This document shows positions 24,193 to 32,665 of a DNA stretch of 38,518 bases, piece by piece. The notes beneath the pieces are model-generated. The model searched no databases, was not told the origin of the DNA, and saw nothing but the letters and a program-made list of their open reading frames with translations. A program made the position numbers and the translations under genes. The first letter of the stretch is position 1. Each line of letters starts with the position of its first letter. Origin of the DNA: Fidelibacterota bacterium (lineage in GTDB: Bacteria; Fidelibacterota; UBA8477; JABMPR01); the NCBI GenBank assembly GCA_021734255.1, contig JAIPJM010000027.1:1-38518 (forward strand). The letters are read 5' to 3'.

Positions 24193-25479
24193 TTATTCTG
24201 CAGTAAAGATCTGGAAGCCAGCATACGCTTCTTCCTGATGTTCACTGATATCCAATCCACGGATCTCTTCTTTCTCAGTGACCCGCAACAGACCAAAACT
24301 ACGTAACAGACTGAACAGGGCATACATCGTTACAAAGCCCCAGAGTGGAATAACGATAGAGCCAATGATCTGAGGTAGTAGTGCAAATCCACCAAAGATA
24401 CCCGTCGCCAGACCACCCCAGACACCGGCCAGTCCATGGACCGGCCAGGCACCAACCGGATCATCAATTCTCAGTGTTTCCAGGAGCAGGATTCCGAGTA
24501 CGACCAGTATTCCAGCGACCAATCCAATGATGACCGCTTCGCCATTGGCCACGGAATCACAATTTGCAGTGATACCAACCAGACCCGCTAAAATTCCGTT
24601 CAAAGCCATGGAAAGATCCGGTTTCTTAAAGAGTATCCAGGCAAGGATCATGGCGGTTACCCCACCAGCCGCAGCTGCCAGTGTCGTATTAACGGCAATA
24701 AGCATGACAGCGTTGGTGTTGTCGGCACCAACGATAGCCAACTGGCTTCCTGGGTTGAAACCGTACCAGCCGACCCACAAAATAAACACACCCAGTGTTG
24801 ATATGGTCAAACTATGGCCAGGCATTGCTCTGGATCCGCCGTTTCTTTTGAATCGACCCAGACGGGGGCCCAGAACGATGGCTCCAGCCAGACCGCCAAA
24901 GCCGCCCAGAGCGTGCACAACAAGTGAGCCAGCAAAGTCGTAGAAGCCCAGGGCATCAAGCCAGCCGCCGCCCCATTTCCAATAGCCACTGATGGGATAG
25001 ATCAGGCCGGTCAGTACGACTGAGTAAACCAGGTAGGCGGAGAATTTCATTCGTCCGGCTACGGCGCCAGAGACAATGGTTGCCGCCGTGGCAGCAAAAG
25101 CAACCTGGAACAACCAGTCTACCTGTGGATTCAGAACCCCGGCTCCTGCTTCACCTGGCTCACTACTGATACCAAAGCCGGCGAAGGCCAAAATTCCATT
25201 ACCCTCACCCGGGTACATGAGACTATAACCGACAATGTAAAACAGGAGCGCACCAGCACTCAGATCGATGATGTTTTTAAATAAGATGTTCACTGTATTC
25301 TTGGCACTATTCAGGCCCGATTCAAGCAAAGCGAATCCTGCCTGCATGAACAGGACCAGCACGGCACAGATAAACAGGAAAAAGTTGTCGATCGCATAGG
25401 CATTCACGGCGTCAGAGGCATAAACCATTGACGTCATACCGAACATCCCAGCAATCATAAAAGAGTGTGATCTTTTCAT
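24193..25479 (-). CDS. amt: Ammonium transporter Amt
   Basis: The product is 428 residues with a signal-like first helix and about 11 membrane helices, standard for Amt/Mep channels that import ammonium. The pore twin histidines are present: H189 in DFAGSLVVHALGG and H348 in DDPVGAWPVHGLAGVWGG. The FALLESGLNSAKNTVNILFKN region, the GYSLMYPGEG entry loop and GWYGFNPGS are further family marks. The cytosolic tail (about 395-428) is short. It is the middle gene of the TorF-like porin / amt / PII cluster, 18 bases after the porin gene. PII would bind the cytoplasmic face of the trimer. Confidence 0.95.
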   Translation of the reverse strand: MKRSHSFMIAGMFGMTSMVYASDAVNAYAIDNFFLFICAVLVLFMQAGFALLESGLNSAKNTVNILFKNIIDLSAGALLFYIVGYSLMYPGEGNGILAFAGFGISSEPGEAGAGVLNPQVDWLFQVAFAATAATIVSGAVAGRMKFSAYLVYSVVLTGLIYPISGYWKWGGGWLDALGFYDFAGSLVVHALGGFGGLAGAIVLGPRLGRFKRNGGSRAMPGHSLTISTLGVFILWVGWYGFNPGSQLAIVGADNTNAVMLIAVNTTLAAAAGGVTAMILAWILFKKPDLSMALNGILAGLVGITANCDSVANGEAVIIGLVAGILVVLGILLLETLRIDDPVGAWPVHGLAGVWGGLATGIFGGFALLPQIIGSIVIPLWGFVTMYALFSLLRSFGLLRVTEKEEIRGLDISEHQEEAYAGFQIFTAE

Positions 25480-25497
25480 TTTGATCCTCCCCCTTAC

Positions 25498-26100
25498 CTA
25501 AAGACTTATCCCAAACACAAGGAAGGACGTTTCTTGTTCCGGGTTGAGGATATAGGAAACCGAGAAAATGTCCTTCGAAGCAGAGACACCAACATGGACA
25601 ATATTGAAATCGGGGTCGTCTTTTACCGTGTAGAAGCCATTACCCATCCCTATTGTGAAAAACTGATATGCCAATTCCAGATAGGCTGAATTATTGACAT
25701 CGCCAGAGAAGTTGTAAGCGACCAGGGCTGCAAAGTCTCCAAATGAACCACCAGCACTCAGCTCTAGAATGTGATTATCTAGATCCAGAATCTGATCCGT
25801 TCCGGTATATGCCGGGAAGAAATAGTCTGTGAGCGTCAAATCTAAAGGACCAACCTGGGTCGATAGATAAAGATCATTTTCGTTTCCACCAGCAGATCCA
25901 TCAACAGACCAGGCACCCCAGGCACCGATTGTGAAATATTCGCTAGCGTATTCCATGCTGGGCTGAAAAGAGGCAGAATTGCCGAAATCACTCCCCCGCC
26001 AGACATACCGATTAAAAACATCCAATCCCAGATTGACTTCTGCCCAGGCCACTGAGGCCAGAGCGGTCAATAGAAAGATGACAGATCCCTTTTTAAGCAT
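25498..26100 (-). CDS. TorF-like putative porin of the ammonium cluster
   Basis: The product is 200 residues with a signal peptide (MLKKGSVIFLLTALASVAWA) and a mature beta-barrel pattern. FNRYVWRGSDFGNSASFQPSMEY (shortened to its key residues RYVWRG and QPS) is the N-terminal signature of the TorF family of small putative porins. The final strand ends SFLVFGISL. It is the first gene of the minus-strand cluster and probably forms the outer-membrane entry path matching Amt, since such barrels occur beside amt genes in related bacteria. The function is inferred from context. AGGAGCG precedes the ATG, and the 226-base upstream spacer is AT-rich. Confidence 0.7.
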   Translation of the reverse strand: MLKKGSVIFLLTALASVAWAEVNLGLDVFNRYVWRGSDFGNSASFQPSMEYASEYFTIGAWGAWSVDGSAGGNENDLYLSTQVGPLDLTLTDYFFPAYTGTDQILDLDNHILELSAGGSFGDFAALVAYNFSGDVNNSAYLELAYQFFTIGMGNGFYTVKDDPDFNIVHVGVSASKDIFSVSYILNPEQETSFLVFGISL

Positions 26101-26149
26101 ATTCGCTCCTTTTAATTAATTTATTTAAGCAGTTTTCATTCACGAATTA

Positions 26150-26177
26150 ATATTATTGTGTATAAATGTATCTGCAA
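26150..26177 (-). promoter_or_regulatory. Possible promoter of the porin-amt-PII cluster
   Basis: On the minus strand TTGCAG (26177-26172) and TAATAT (26155-26150) are separated by 16 bases, about 50 bases before the porin ATG. The region is very AT-rich, so chance matches are expected. No sigma-54 -24/-12 element (TGGC-N8-TGC type) is evident despite the nitrogen-related genes. Confidence 0.25.
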
Positions 26178-26281
26178 CTATTAATTTTAAGTATTGGGTG
26201 CATATTTCAGAATATACTAAAGTGGTCATTGGGGATTGCTTAAGTTCATTAATCCAAATGAGTTTACCCCCTAAAAAACAA

Positions 26282-26303
26282 AAAGCCCACCGAAGTGGGC
26301 TTT
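26282..26303 (-). terminator. Rho-independent terminator of the RND efflux operon
   Basis: On the minus strand AAAGCCCAC and GTGGGCUUU form a 9-bp stem closed by a UUCG tetraloop, followed by UUUUGUUUUUU-like sequence. It lies 24 bases after the stop of the RND transporter gene and ends that operon before the divergent spacer of the ammonium cluster. Confidence 0.92.
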
Positions 26304-26326
26304 CGCAAATCGATTTTGATCGGCTC

Positions 26327-29300
26327 TTATGCTTTGGCAGCTTTCTTGGCAGCCCGTTTTAATCCGAACTCTGCCACCAGGCTATAGAGGGCCGGCACAA
26401 CGATCAGGGTAAGAAAGGTTGCCGCCGTTAGACCACCAATGACCGTGATTGCCATGGGGGCACGCATCTCAGCTCCCTCATTCTGATCCAGGACCATGGG
26501 CAGCATACCAAAGATGGTCGTCAATGCTGTAATGAGTACAGGACGAAGACGGGTTGCCCCGGCCTCCATCACTGCCTCCCTAAGTTCCTTGCCCTTTTTC
26601 CTGAGCTGGTTGATATAGTCCACCAGGACAATACCATTGTTCACCACGATACCCGTAAGCATGATGAATCCGATAAAACTGGTCAGGCTGATAGTGATGC
26701 CAGAGACCAGGAATCCAAACACCACGCCGATCAGGGCCAGCGGAATAGTGAACATAATAACGAAAGGGTGCACCAGAGATTCAAACTGGGACGCCATCAC
26801 CATGAAGACCAGGAGGATAGCCAGGGCCAGAGCCTGCCCCAGAGTAATAAAAGTATCAACCATCTGTTCGTACTGACCACCGTATTCAACAAAATATCCG
26901 TCAGGGACACCTGCCTGGATCGGTTCCAGCTCTTTCAGTATATCCTTCATAACCGAACCCAGGTCTCGATCCAGAATATTGGCTGTCACCATGACCATAC
27001 GGCTTTGATTATCTCGCACGATCTTGACCGGACCTTCCTCCCGTGTGATATTGGATACTTGTGCCAGGGGAATCTGGCTCTTCATCGGGGTAGTCAGCTT
27101 GATCATTTCAATGTCGCGAATACTGCTCCGTTGGTCCTTCCTAAATTTGACCCGAACATCAGTCTCCTCGCCAGCATAACGATAGCGCGTTGCCACCTGG
27201 CCCAGGGTTGACGTTTTGATGGTATTGGCGACCTGGGCGGAGACCAGTCCCATACGATTGATCTCTTCGCGATTCAAGGTGATATGATATTCAGGTTTTG
27301 CCTCTTCCATTGAGGATTTCACATCAGTTATACCATCGATGCCAGAGATCGTATTGGCAACCTCCTTACTTATCTCTTCCAGGACCAGGAAGTCCTTGCC
27401 GAATATCTGAATCTCGATGGCGCTACCGCCACCACCCATAGCGGAGCCAAACTCAATATTCTCGACAGTCACTTCCCGCATATCAGGGATCGAGTTTCTG
27501 ATCTTCTCGCCGATCTGCTTGGTGGTAAGATCTCTATCAGCTTTCGCTTTCATGGCCAGCATGATCATACCCTCATGGGAGCCAGCATTTGCCATATCCC
27601 CACTTTGACCACGATCCTCTTCATTTACTCCATTAGAGATGATGACCGTTTCTATACCCTGTTCCTCCAGGGCGATCGCCTCCACCTGCTGAACGACTCG
27701 ATCCGTTTCTTCCAAAGCAGAGCCAACCGGCAGTTTTAGCTTCATCATGAGCATCGCCTGATCCATCTCCGGCATGAATTCTGTTCCTACCAGGGGGATC
27801 ATTGCCAGCGACAGGATGAACAAAAGTCCGGCGATTCCTACCGTCTTCCAGCGATTGGATAACACAAGAACGAGAAGTTTGGAGTAATAGCTTCTTAAGC
27901 GCACCATCCAGCCAACTTCAGATTTCATGGCATAATTCGCCTTACTTCGTGGTTTAAAGAAAACGGATGCGATCATGGGAACCATGGTGAGGGACACGAA
28001 CAGCGAGGCGAGTAATGAAAATGAGATCGCCAGCGCCAGCCCCCTGACCAACTGTCCTGCAGTTCCTGAACCCATAGCCATGGGGAGAAATACTGCCAGG
28101 GTGGTCAATGTGGAAGCGGTAATGGCCATACCGACTTCCGAAGCACCCAGGCGAGCAGCTTCTTTTCTGCTCTTTCCTTCTTCCAGGTGCCTGAAGACAT
28201 TTTCGATGACGACAATCGCGTTATCCACCAACATCCCAATTCCCAGCGCCAAACCACCCAGCGTCAGGAGATTTAAGGTGTATCCAACAGCATAGATGGG
28301 AATAAACGTCACAATGATGGAAACGGGGATAGCGACACCTACAGCGATGGTCGGTCGGATATTACGCAGAAAGAAAAAGATCATGAGCATGGCAAGCACA
28401 CCACCCAGCGCGGCTGTCGTTCCGGTACTATTCACTGTACGCTTCACACTGGCTGACATATCCATACCAATATGGAATTGAATATCATGGGGCAGGATGT
28501 CTTCCAATCGTTCCAGTTCGGCCTTTACAGCATCAGCTACCTGGACCGTGTTGGCCCCTGACTGCTTTGAGATGACCATCATCACACCAGGCTTGGCCTG
28601 AACTCGCATCTCTGTCCGCAGTTCCTTGACAGTATCATGGACCTTTCCAATCTGACGTAACTTGATGGGATTCCCCGTGGGAGATGCACCAACCACAAGA
28701 TTTTCGATCTGTTCCAGAGAGGAGAACTCTGCCCGGGTACGCAGGAGATAATCCTTATGGTCCTCTACAATGCGTCCAGCCGGCATGTTCATATTCTCCA
28801 TGGCCAGCATCTGAACGACCTGATCCAGCGTTAACCCTGATGTCTCCATGGCATGCTGATCGATCTCAACTTGTATCTCACGCACTTCCGGGGATTGAAC
28901 AATAACCGAGGCAACACCTTCAATTCTTTCAACGCGGTAACCAACCGTCTCATCGATAAAATCTGCCAACTCATTCAGCTCTCTACCTTCAGCTGTGATG
29001 CCATAAAAGAGCACGGGGAGCGAGCTCATATCAAATTTCATGACCAGCGGCGTTTGAATACCCTCCGGGAAAAAATCTGCATACATGGCCAAGCGATCTC
29101 GGACGTCCTGGGCCGCAAAATCCAGGTTGGTCCCATTTTCGAACTCCACAGTGATCATGGACATGCCCTCTACCGTGGTTGAGACGACCCCCTTCACGCC
29201 TGTAACCGAAGCAATCGCCTGCTCGATGGGTTTGGTTAAAATGGACTCTATATCCTCTGGACTGGCGCCACTATAGGTAGTAACAACTGAGATCATGGGA

Positions 29301-29425
29301 AATTCTATATCTGGGAGCATGTCAAGCCCCAGGCGTGTGAACGCAATGATGCCACCGAGGATCACGATAAGCGTGATCATGGTGACAGTGACCTTGCGAT
29401 CAACCGATAGGTCTACGATCTTCAT
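26327..29425 (-). CDS. RND efflux pump inner-membrane transporter (AcrB/HAE1 type)
   Basis: The product is 1032 residues with the two-fold RND layout: TM1 at the N-terminus, a large periplasmic loop (about 35-330), TM2-6, a second loop (about 550-850) and TM8-12. The family motif GIGMLVDNAIVVIENVFRH near residue 400 keeps one proton-relay Asp while the second is Asn. This resembles simpler HAE1 pumps and not AcrB's Asp pair. GLDMLPDIEFP and FMPEMDQAMLMM are the conserved porter-domain entries. It exports drugs, detergents or metabolites with H+. It is the last gene of the tetR-tolC-adaptor-pump operon, 9 bases after the adaptor gene. The C-terminus is Lys/Ala-rich. Confidence 0.95.
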   Translation of the reverse strand: MKIVDLSVDRKVTVTMITLIVILGGIIAFTRLGLDMLPDIEFPMISVVTTYSGASPEDIESILTKPIEQAIASVTGVKGVVSTTVEGMSMITVEFENGTNLDFAAQDVRDRLAMYADFFPEGIQTPLVMKFDMSSLPVLFYGITAEGRELNELADFIDETVGYRVERIEGVASVIVQSPEVREIQVEIDQHAMETSGLTLDQVVQMLAMENMNMPAGRIVEDHKDYLLRTRAEFSSLEQIENLVVGASPTGNPIKLRQIGKVHDTVKELRTEMRVQAKPGVMMVISKQSGANTVQVADAVKAELERLEDILPHDIQFHIGMDMSASVKRTVNSTGTTAALGGVLAMLMIFFFLRNIRPTIAVGVAIPVSIIVTFIPIYAVGYTLNLLTLGGLALGIGMLVDNAIVVIENVFRHLEEGKSRKEAARLGASEVGMAITASTLTTLAVFLPMAMGSGTAGQLVRGLALAISFSLLASLFVSLTMVPMIASVFFKPRSKANYAMKSEVGWMVRLRSYYSKLLVLVLSNRWKTVGIAGLLFILSLAMIPLVGTEFMPEMDQAMLMMKLKLPVGSALEETDRVVQQVEAIALEEQGIETVIISNGVNEEDRGQSGDMANAGSHEGMIMLAMKAKADRDLTTKQIGEKIRNSIPDMREVTVENIEFGSAMGGGGSAIEIQIFGKDFLVLEEISKEVANTISGIDGITDVKSSMEEAKPEYHITLNREEINRMGLVSAQVANTIKTSTLGQVATRYRYAGEETDVRVKFRKDQRSSIRDIEMIKLTTPMKSQIPLAQVSNITREEGPVKIVRDNQSRMVMVTANILDRDLGSVMKDILKELEPIQAGVPDGYFVEYGGQYEQMVDTFITLGQALALAILLVFMVMASQFESLVHPFVIMFTIPLALIGVVFGFLVSGITISLTSFIGFIMLTGIVVNNGIVLVDYINQLRKKGKELREAVMEAGATRLRPVLITALTTIFGMLPMVLDQNEGAEMRAPMAITVIGGLTAATFLTLIVVPALYSLVAEFGLKRAAKKAAKA

Positions 29426-29434
29426 ATGCGCTCC

Positions 29435-30508
29435 TTAATTCATTTCCTTGATTAGACTGCTGTCTTTGAGGACGTAGGCACCACTACTCACATAGGTATC
29501 ACCGGCTCGGAGGCCAGCACCAATGATGTAGCTGTCCAGGCTCTGCTTTACGATGCTGACTTCCTGCTGATAGGCATGACCATCTTCAATGGTAAACACA
29601 TATTTGCCATCAATGACAGCTGTCTTGGGTACAACAACCACCTGGGGCACTTCATCAATAAGAATGTCCACCTCACCGAACGTTCCGGCGCGGAGGACAC
29701 CATCTGGATTGTCGAATTGACACTGAACATAAAAGCTCTTGGACATGGGATCTGCTGCCACAGAAACGATGGAAACCTCACCTGCGATATCTCCTTCCAG
29801 ATAGTCAACGGAGAGAAATGCTTTTTGACCTTTTCTAACTTTAGTGATCTCTTCAGAGGTGATCTGCAATTCTACCTTGATCCTGGAGACATCCTGCAAA
29901 GTGTAGACGGGCATCATAGCAGCGGGTGAGAACAGGTCTCCCTCTTCAAACCCTTTCTGGGTGATAACGCCTTTGAACGGTGCGGTTAGTGTTGCCTTAT
30001 TCAATTGCATCTTCAGTAGATCAGCACCTGCTTTTGCCTGATTTAGCTGCGCTTGTGCAGCTTCCAGTCCCAGTTTTGCTTTTTCATATTGCTGCTCACT
30101 GACAGCACTTTCCTTGCGCAAGGCCTGCACTCTTTCCCAGTTCTTGCTGGCATCATTCAAATTCGCTCTGGCAACTGCTAATCCTGCGGCAGCTTGCTTG
30201 TACTGAAGTTGCGTAGTAGATATATCCATCTGTACCAGGACATCTCCGACAGCTACCTCATTACCAATCTCTACCATGAGTGAGTCGATGGCTCCAGGCA
30301 TTTCCGGGATGATACGGGCGGTTTGGATCGCCAGGAGGGATCCGTTGTATGCCAGCACACTTCTGAAGGTCTGTGCTTCAGCCATCTGGGTTGAAACGGG
30401 TATGGCTTTTATCTCAAAATCAGCTGCAGCATCTGTGGCATCCTCATTGGAACAGGTGACCAATGTCAGGATCAGCAATGTGCTCAGTATGATATTAATG
30501 AATTTCAT
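29435..30508 (-). CDS. RND efflux periplasmic adaptor lipoprotein (HlyD/MFP family)
   Basis: The product is 357 residues with a lipoprotein signal (MKFINIILSTLLILTLVTC, lipobox LVTC with C19). The adaptor domains follow in order: lipoyl half (GAIDSLMVEIGNEVAVGDVLVQMD), alpha-hairpin coiled-coil (about 110-175, LQYKQAAAGLAVARANLNDA onward), second lipoyl half (APFKGVITQKGFEEGDLF), beta-barrel and membrane-proximal domain (VVVVPKTAVIDGKYVF). It joins the RND pump to the TolC channel. The frame opens at 30544, but the signal peptide and AAGGAG nine bases upstream fix the ATG at 30508. It lies 13 bases after the TolC gene. Confidence 0.94.
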   Translation of the reverse strand: MKFINIILSTLLILTLVTCSNEDATDAAADFEIKAIPVSTQMAEAQTFRSVLAYNGSLLAIQTARIIPEMPGAIDSLMVEIGNEVAVGDVLVQMDISTTQLQYKQAAAGLAVARANLNDASKNWERVQALRKESAVSEQQYEKAKLGLEAAQAQLNQAKAGADLLKMQLNKATLTAPFKGVITQKGFEEGDLFSPAAMMPVYTLQDVSRIKVELQITSEEITKVRKGQKAFLSVDYLEGDIAGEVSIVSVAADPMSKSFYVQCQFDNPDGVLRAGTFGEVDILIDEVPQVVVVPKTAVIDGKYVFTIEDGHAYQQEVSIVKQSLDSYIIGAGLRAGDTYVSSGAYVLKDSSLIKEMN

Positions 30509-30521
30509 TTCGTGTTGCTCC

Positions 30522-31889
30522 TTAGTGGTAAAGTGATTCGCCAACAGCTCGTTTGATACCAGCTTCTGCCAGCGTATATGAGAAGAGAGCCTGGAGATAA
30601 TTTGCCTTGGCTGCAGTCAGACTGATCTGAACCTGATTGGCCTGCAAATTGGTGATCGCTCCCTCTCGGTACTGGATCTTGGCCAGGCGGGCTGCTTCTT
30701 CAGCTTGCATGACAGTCTTCTGTTGTGATTTGATGTTGTTCTGTGCTTCAACAAGCGCGAGGTAATTCTGCTCAACGTCCAGCATGATGGCATCCTTTAA
30801 CGCATCATATCCATAGTCTACCTGTTTTCTGGCGATCTTGGCTTGCTGTACTTTAGACCAGCGAGCGCCTCCGCTGAAAAGATTATAACTGAATCCCAGG
30901 GCCAACATATTGGATTCATCCCAATCAGAGAATGTATCGAATTCGTCGCCAAATTTGGAGTAGGACCAGGACAGGGCTACTGAGGGTAGAAAGTCCGAAC
31001 GTGCCATATTCACATTGAGGCTACTCAGACTCTTGCTGATCTCCATTTGCTGCAATTCTGCTCTGGAGAGAAGTGCCCTGGCTCTCAGGTCATCTAGATC
31101 ATACTCAATGGGTGTGTAGCGCATGGAATCCAGGAGAACAAGCTCAGTGTCTTCATCCATATCCAGCAAGATGCGGAGCCCAGCTTCAGCCATGGTCACA
31201 CCATTTTCTGCTTTGATCTTTTGCGGTAAGAGATTTGCAGCCTGCACTTCTGCCTGGAGCAGGTCCAGCTTTGATATCATGCCCTGATTATAGAGTAACT
31301 CTGAAATTTCGAAGAATTCTCTGGCAGTATTGTAGCCGTCTTCGGCTACTGCCAGAAATTCCTTTGTCACCAGCAATCCCATATAAGCCTGGATGACATT
31401 GTAAGCCAGGTTATTCATTTCCTGCTCATGTTGTGATCTGAGCAGATTCAAGCCCTGCCTGGCCATAATAGTGCCCAGGGCGATCTTCCCGCCTGTGAAC
31501 AGCGGCTGGGTAACGGAGAGGTCCATTTGATAGGTCCGCGTCATGTCGAATTCCAGGGTGGGGTTGGCCATGAGAAACGTGATCGGATCCGCCGGATCAG
31601 GAACCACGCCTGGTACATACAGGAAGTTGTCGATGGGTCTAACTACCTCATCAACGATCTTGCTCCCCTGCATGTTCACCGCCGGTAATGCTGCACCAAT
31701 AGCCTGGGCGACACTTTGCCTGCCGTCTGCCACCTTTGTCTCAGCGATCTTGATGCTGGGATTATTCTCCAGAGCGATATGAATGCTCTCTTCGATGGAG
31801 AGTGCGTGGGTCTCTCCGGCTGACACCAATAGCGGGATAGCCAGTAGACTCAGTAAATATTTAATGCTTTTTATAGGGTAATATTCCAT
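30522..31889 (-). CDS. TolC family outer-membrane efflux channel
   Basis: The product is 455 residues with an N-terminal signal peptide (about 1-30, ending near ETHA) followed by the OEP repeat pattern: LSIEESIHIALENNPSIKIAE, long helical stretches, and a central strand pair. The mirrored second half includes LALGFSYNLFSGGARWSKVQQAKIARKQ (the usual nLF.GG signature) and a closing LQANQVQISLTAAKANYLQALFSYTLAEAGIKRAVG type helix. It is the exit duct for the RND pump. Its ATG lies inside tetR, overlapping by 29 bases, with AAGGAA from the tetR coding region as ribosome binding site, so translation is coupled. Confidence 0.93.
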   Translation of the reverse strand: MEYYPIKSIKYLLSLLAIPLLVSAGETHALSIEESIHIALENNPSIKIAETKVADGRQSVAQAIGAALPAVNMQGSKIVDEVVRPIDNFLYVPGVVPDPADPITFLMANPTLEFDMTRTYQMDLSVTQPLFTGGKIALGTIMARQGLNLLRSQHEQEMNNLAYNVIQAYMGLLVTKEFLAVAEDGYNTAREFFEISELLYNQGMISKLDLLQAEVQAANLLPQKIKAENGVTMAEAGLRILLDMDEDTELVLLDSMRYTPIEYDLDDLRARALLSRAELQQMEISKSLSSLNVNMARSDFLPSVALSWSYSKFGDEFDTFSDWDESNMLALGFSYNLFSGGARWSKVQQAKIARKQVDYGYDALKDAIMLDVEQNYLALVEAQNNIKSQQKTVMQAEEAARLAKIQYREGAITNLQANQVQISLTAAKANYLQALFSYTLAEAGIKRAVGESLYH

Positions 31890-32478
31890 TTAGAAACAAT
31901 TCCTTTAATTCAATTTTAATTTGATCCAGGTCGGTTGATTCCGATTCGAGCAGCCAGGCGATCATGTGGACATTGATGGCACCTGTGAGAGCCCGGGCAA
32001 ACGTAAATGCTGTGACAGGACTATTCTGATCCAGATGAACGGCGATCTTCTCCGTCACTTTTACAATGAACGCCGTTTGTTGTTCAAGCATCTGTTCCCG
32101 CAGGCCTGAGGAAGATCCATGCATCACTTTTCCCTGTTCTGCGATCCCCAGCTGAAAAAAGTTTTCATTTTGACGAAAAAAATCGAACTGGACGCCAAGC
32201 AAGGTATCCAGAATTTCTTCCAGCGAGTGAGTTACCTTAAGCCCCTGAATCACCTGGTTCGCCAGGTTTTGCATTTTTGAGATAAGGATGGAAAAGAAAA
32301 GATCCTCTTTATGCTCAAAATGCAAATAGAGCGTACCCTTGCTCCACCCACAGCTCTCAGCTACCGTATCCATGGTCGTTTTGTGATATCCCTGCTGAGC
32401 AAACACCGCTTCTGCAGCATCCAAAATATCCTGGCGCTGCTGCTGTCTGTGCTGTTCTTTTCGATCAAATCCCATCAT
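31861..32478 (-). CDS. TetR family regulator of the efflux operon
   Basis: The product is 205 residues. The N-terminal TetR HTH spans about 12-60: RQDILDAAEAVFAQQGYHKTTMDTVAE, then WSKGTLYLHFEHKEDLF (two separate stretches quoted in part). The C-terminal ligand-binding domain is divergent, as is normal. It heads the operon tetR-tolC-adaptor-RND and, by family precedent, represses it until an exported compound binds. Two palindromic sites lie between 16 and 50 bases upstream of its start, overlapping the likely promoter. AGGAGG lies five bases before the first of two ATGs. Autoregulation is inferred from this arrangement. Confidence 0.92.
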   Translation of the reverse strand: MMGFDRKEQHRQQQRQDILDAAEAVFAQQGYHKTTMDTVAESCGWSKGTLYLHFEHKEDLFFSILISKMQNLANQVIQGLKVTHSLEEILDTLLGVQFDFFRQNENFFQLGIAEQGKVMHGSSSGLREQMLEQQTAFIVKVTEKIAVHLDQNSPVTAFTFARALTGAINVHMIAWLLESESTDLDQIKIELKELFLNGILPYKKH

Positions 32479-32493
32479 GCCGGCCTCCTTTAT

Positions 32494-32528
32494 ACTGACT
32501 GGTCAGTAATTAATTGACTAGTCAGTCA
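32494..32528. promoter_or_regulatory. Twin palindromic TetR operators upstream of the efflux operon
   Basis: ACTGACTGGTCAGT (32494-32507, arms ACTGAC/GTCAGT) and TGACTAGTCA (32516-32525, a perfect palindrome within TTGACTAGTCAGTCA) share the half-site TGAC/GTCA and lie about 20 bases apart, two helical turns. On the minus strand a TTGTTT / 17 bases / TAATTA promoter overlaps them. This spacing fits two TetR dimers blocking RNA polymerase. Confidence 0.65.
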
Positions 32529-32575
32529 TAAACAAGTATTTTCGATAATATTTCCCTAATTGGTATAAACCCCAA

Positions 32576-32604
32576 TTGACAAAACCTGTTAATAACTGTT
32601 AATT
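32576..32604 (+). promoter_or_regulatory. Possible promoter of the second OmpA-like lipoprotein
   Basis: A perfect TTGACA (32576-32581) is followed after 17 bases by TTAATT (32599-32604), a weak -10. The spacer contains two adjacent near-copies of a 10-mer, CTGTTAATAA and CTGTTAATTA (32586-32605). It lies about 60 bases upstream of the ATG at 32666. Confidence 0.3.
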
Positions 32605-32665
32605 AGGTCCGGTTTTTGTTGGGTGAACAGATCGAGATATAGGGAAGCAACAAAAGAGGAGTAAC

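Noticed and set aside
23794..24306. 170-codon plus-strand ORF
   Set aside because: It is antisense to the PII and amt genes and begins inside the peptidase terminator.
26101..26280. Sigma-54 promoter before the ammonium cluster
   Set aside because: No GG-N10-GC pair with the proper flanking consensus was found on the minus strand; only a weak sigma-70-like match.
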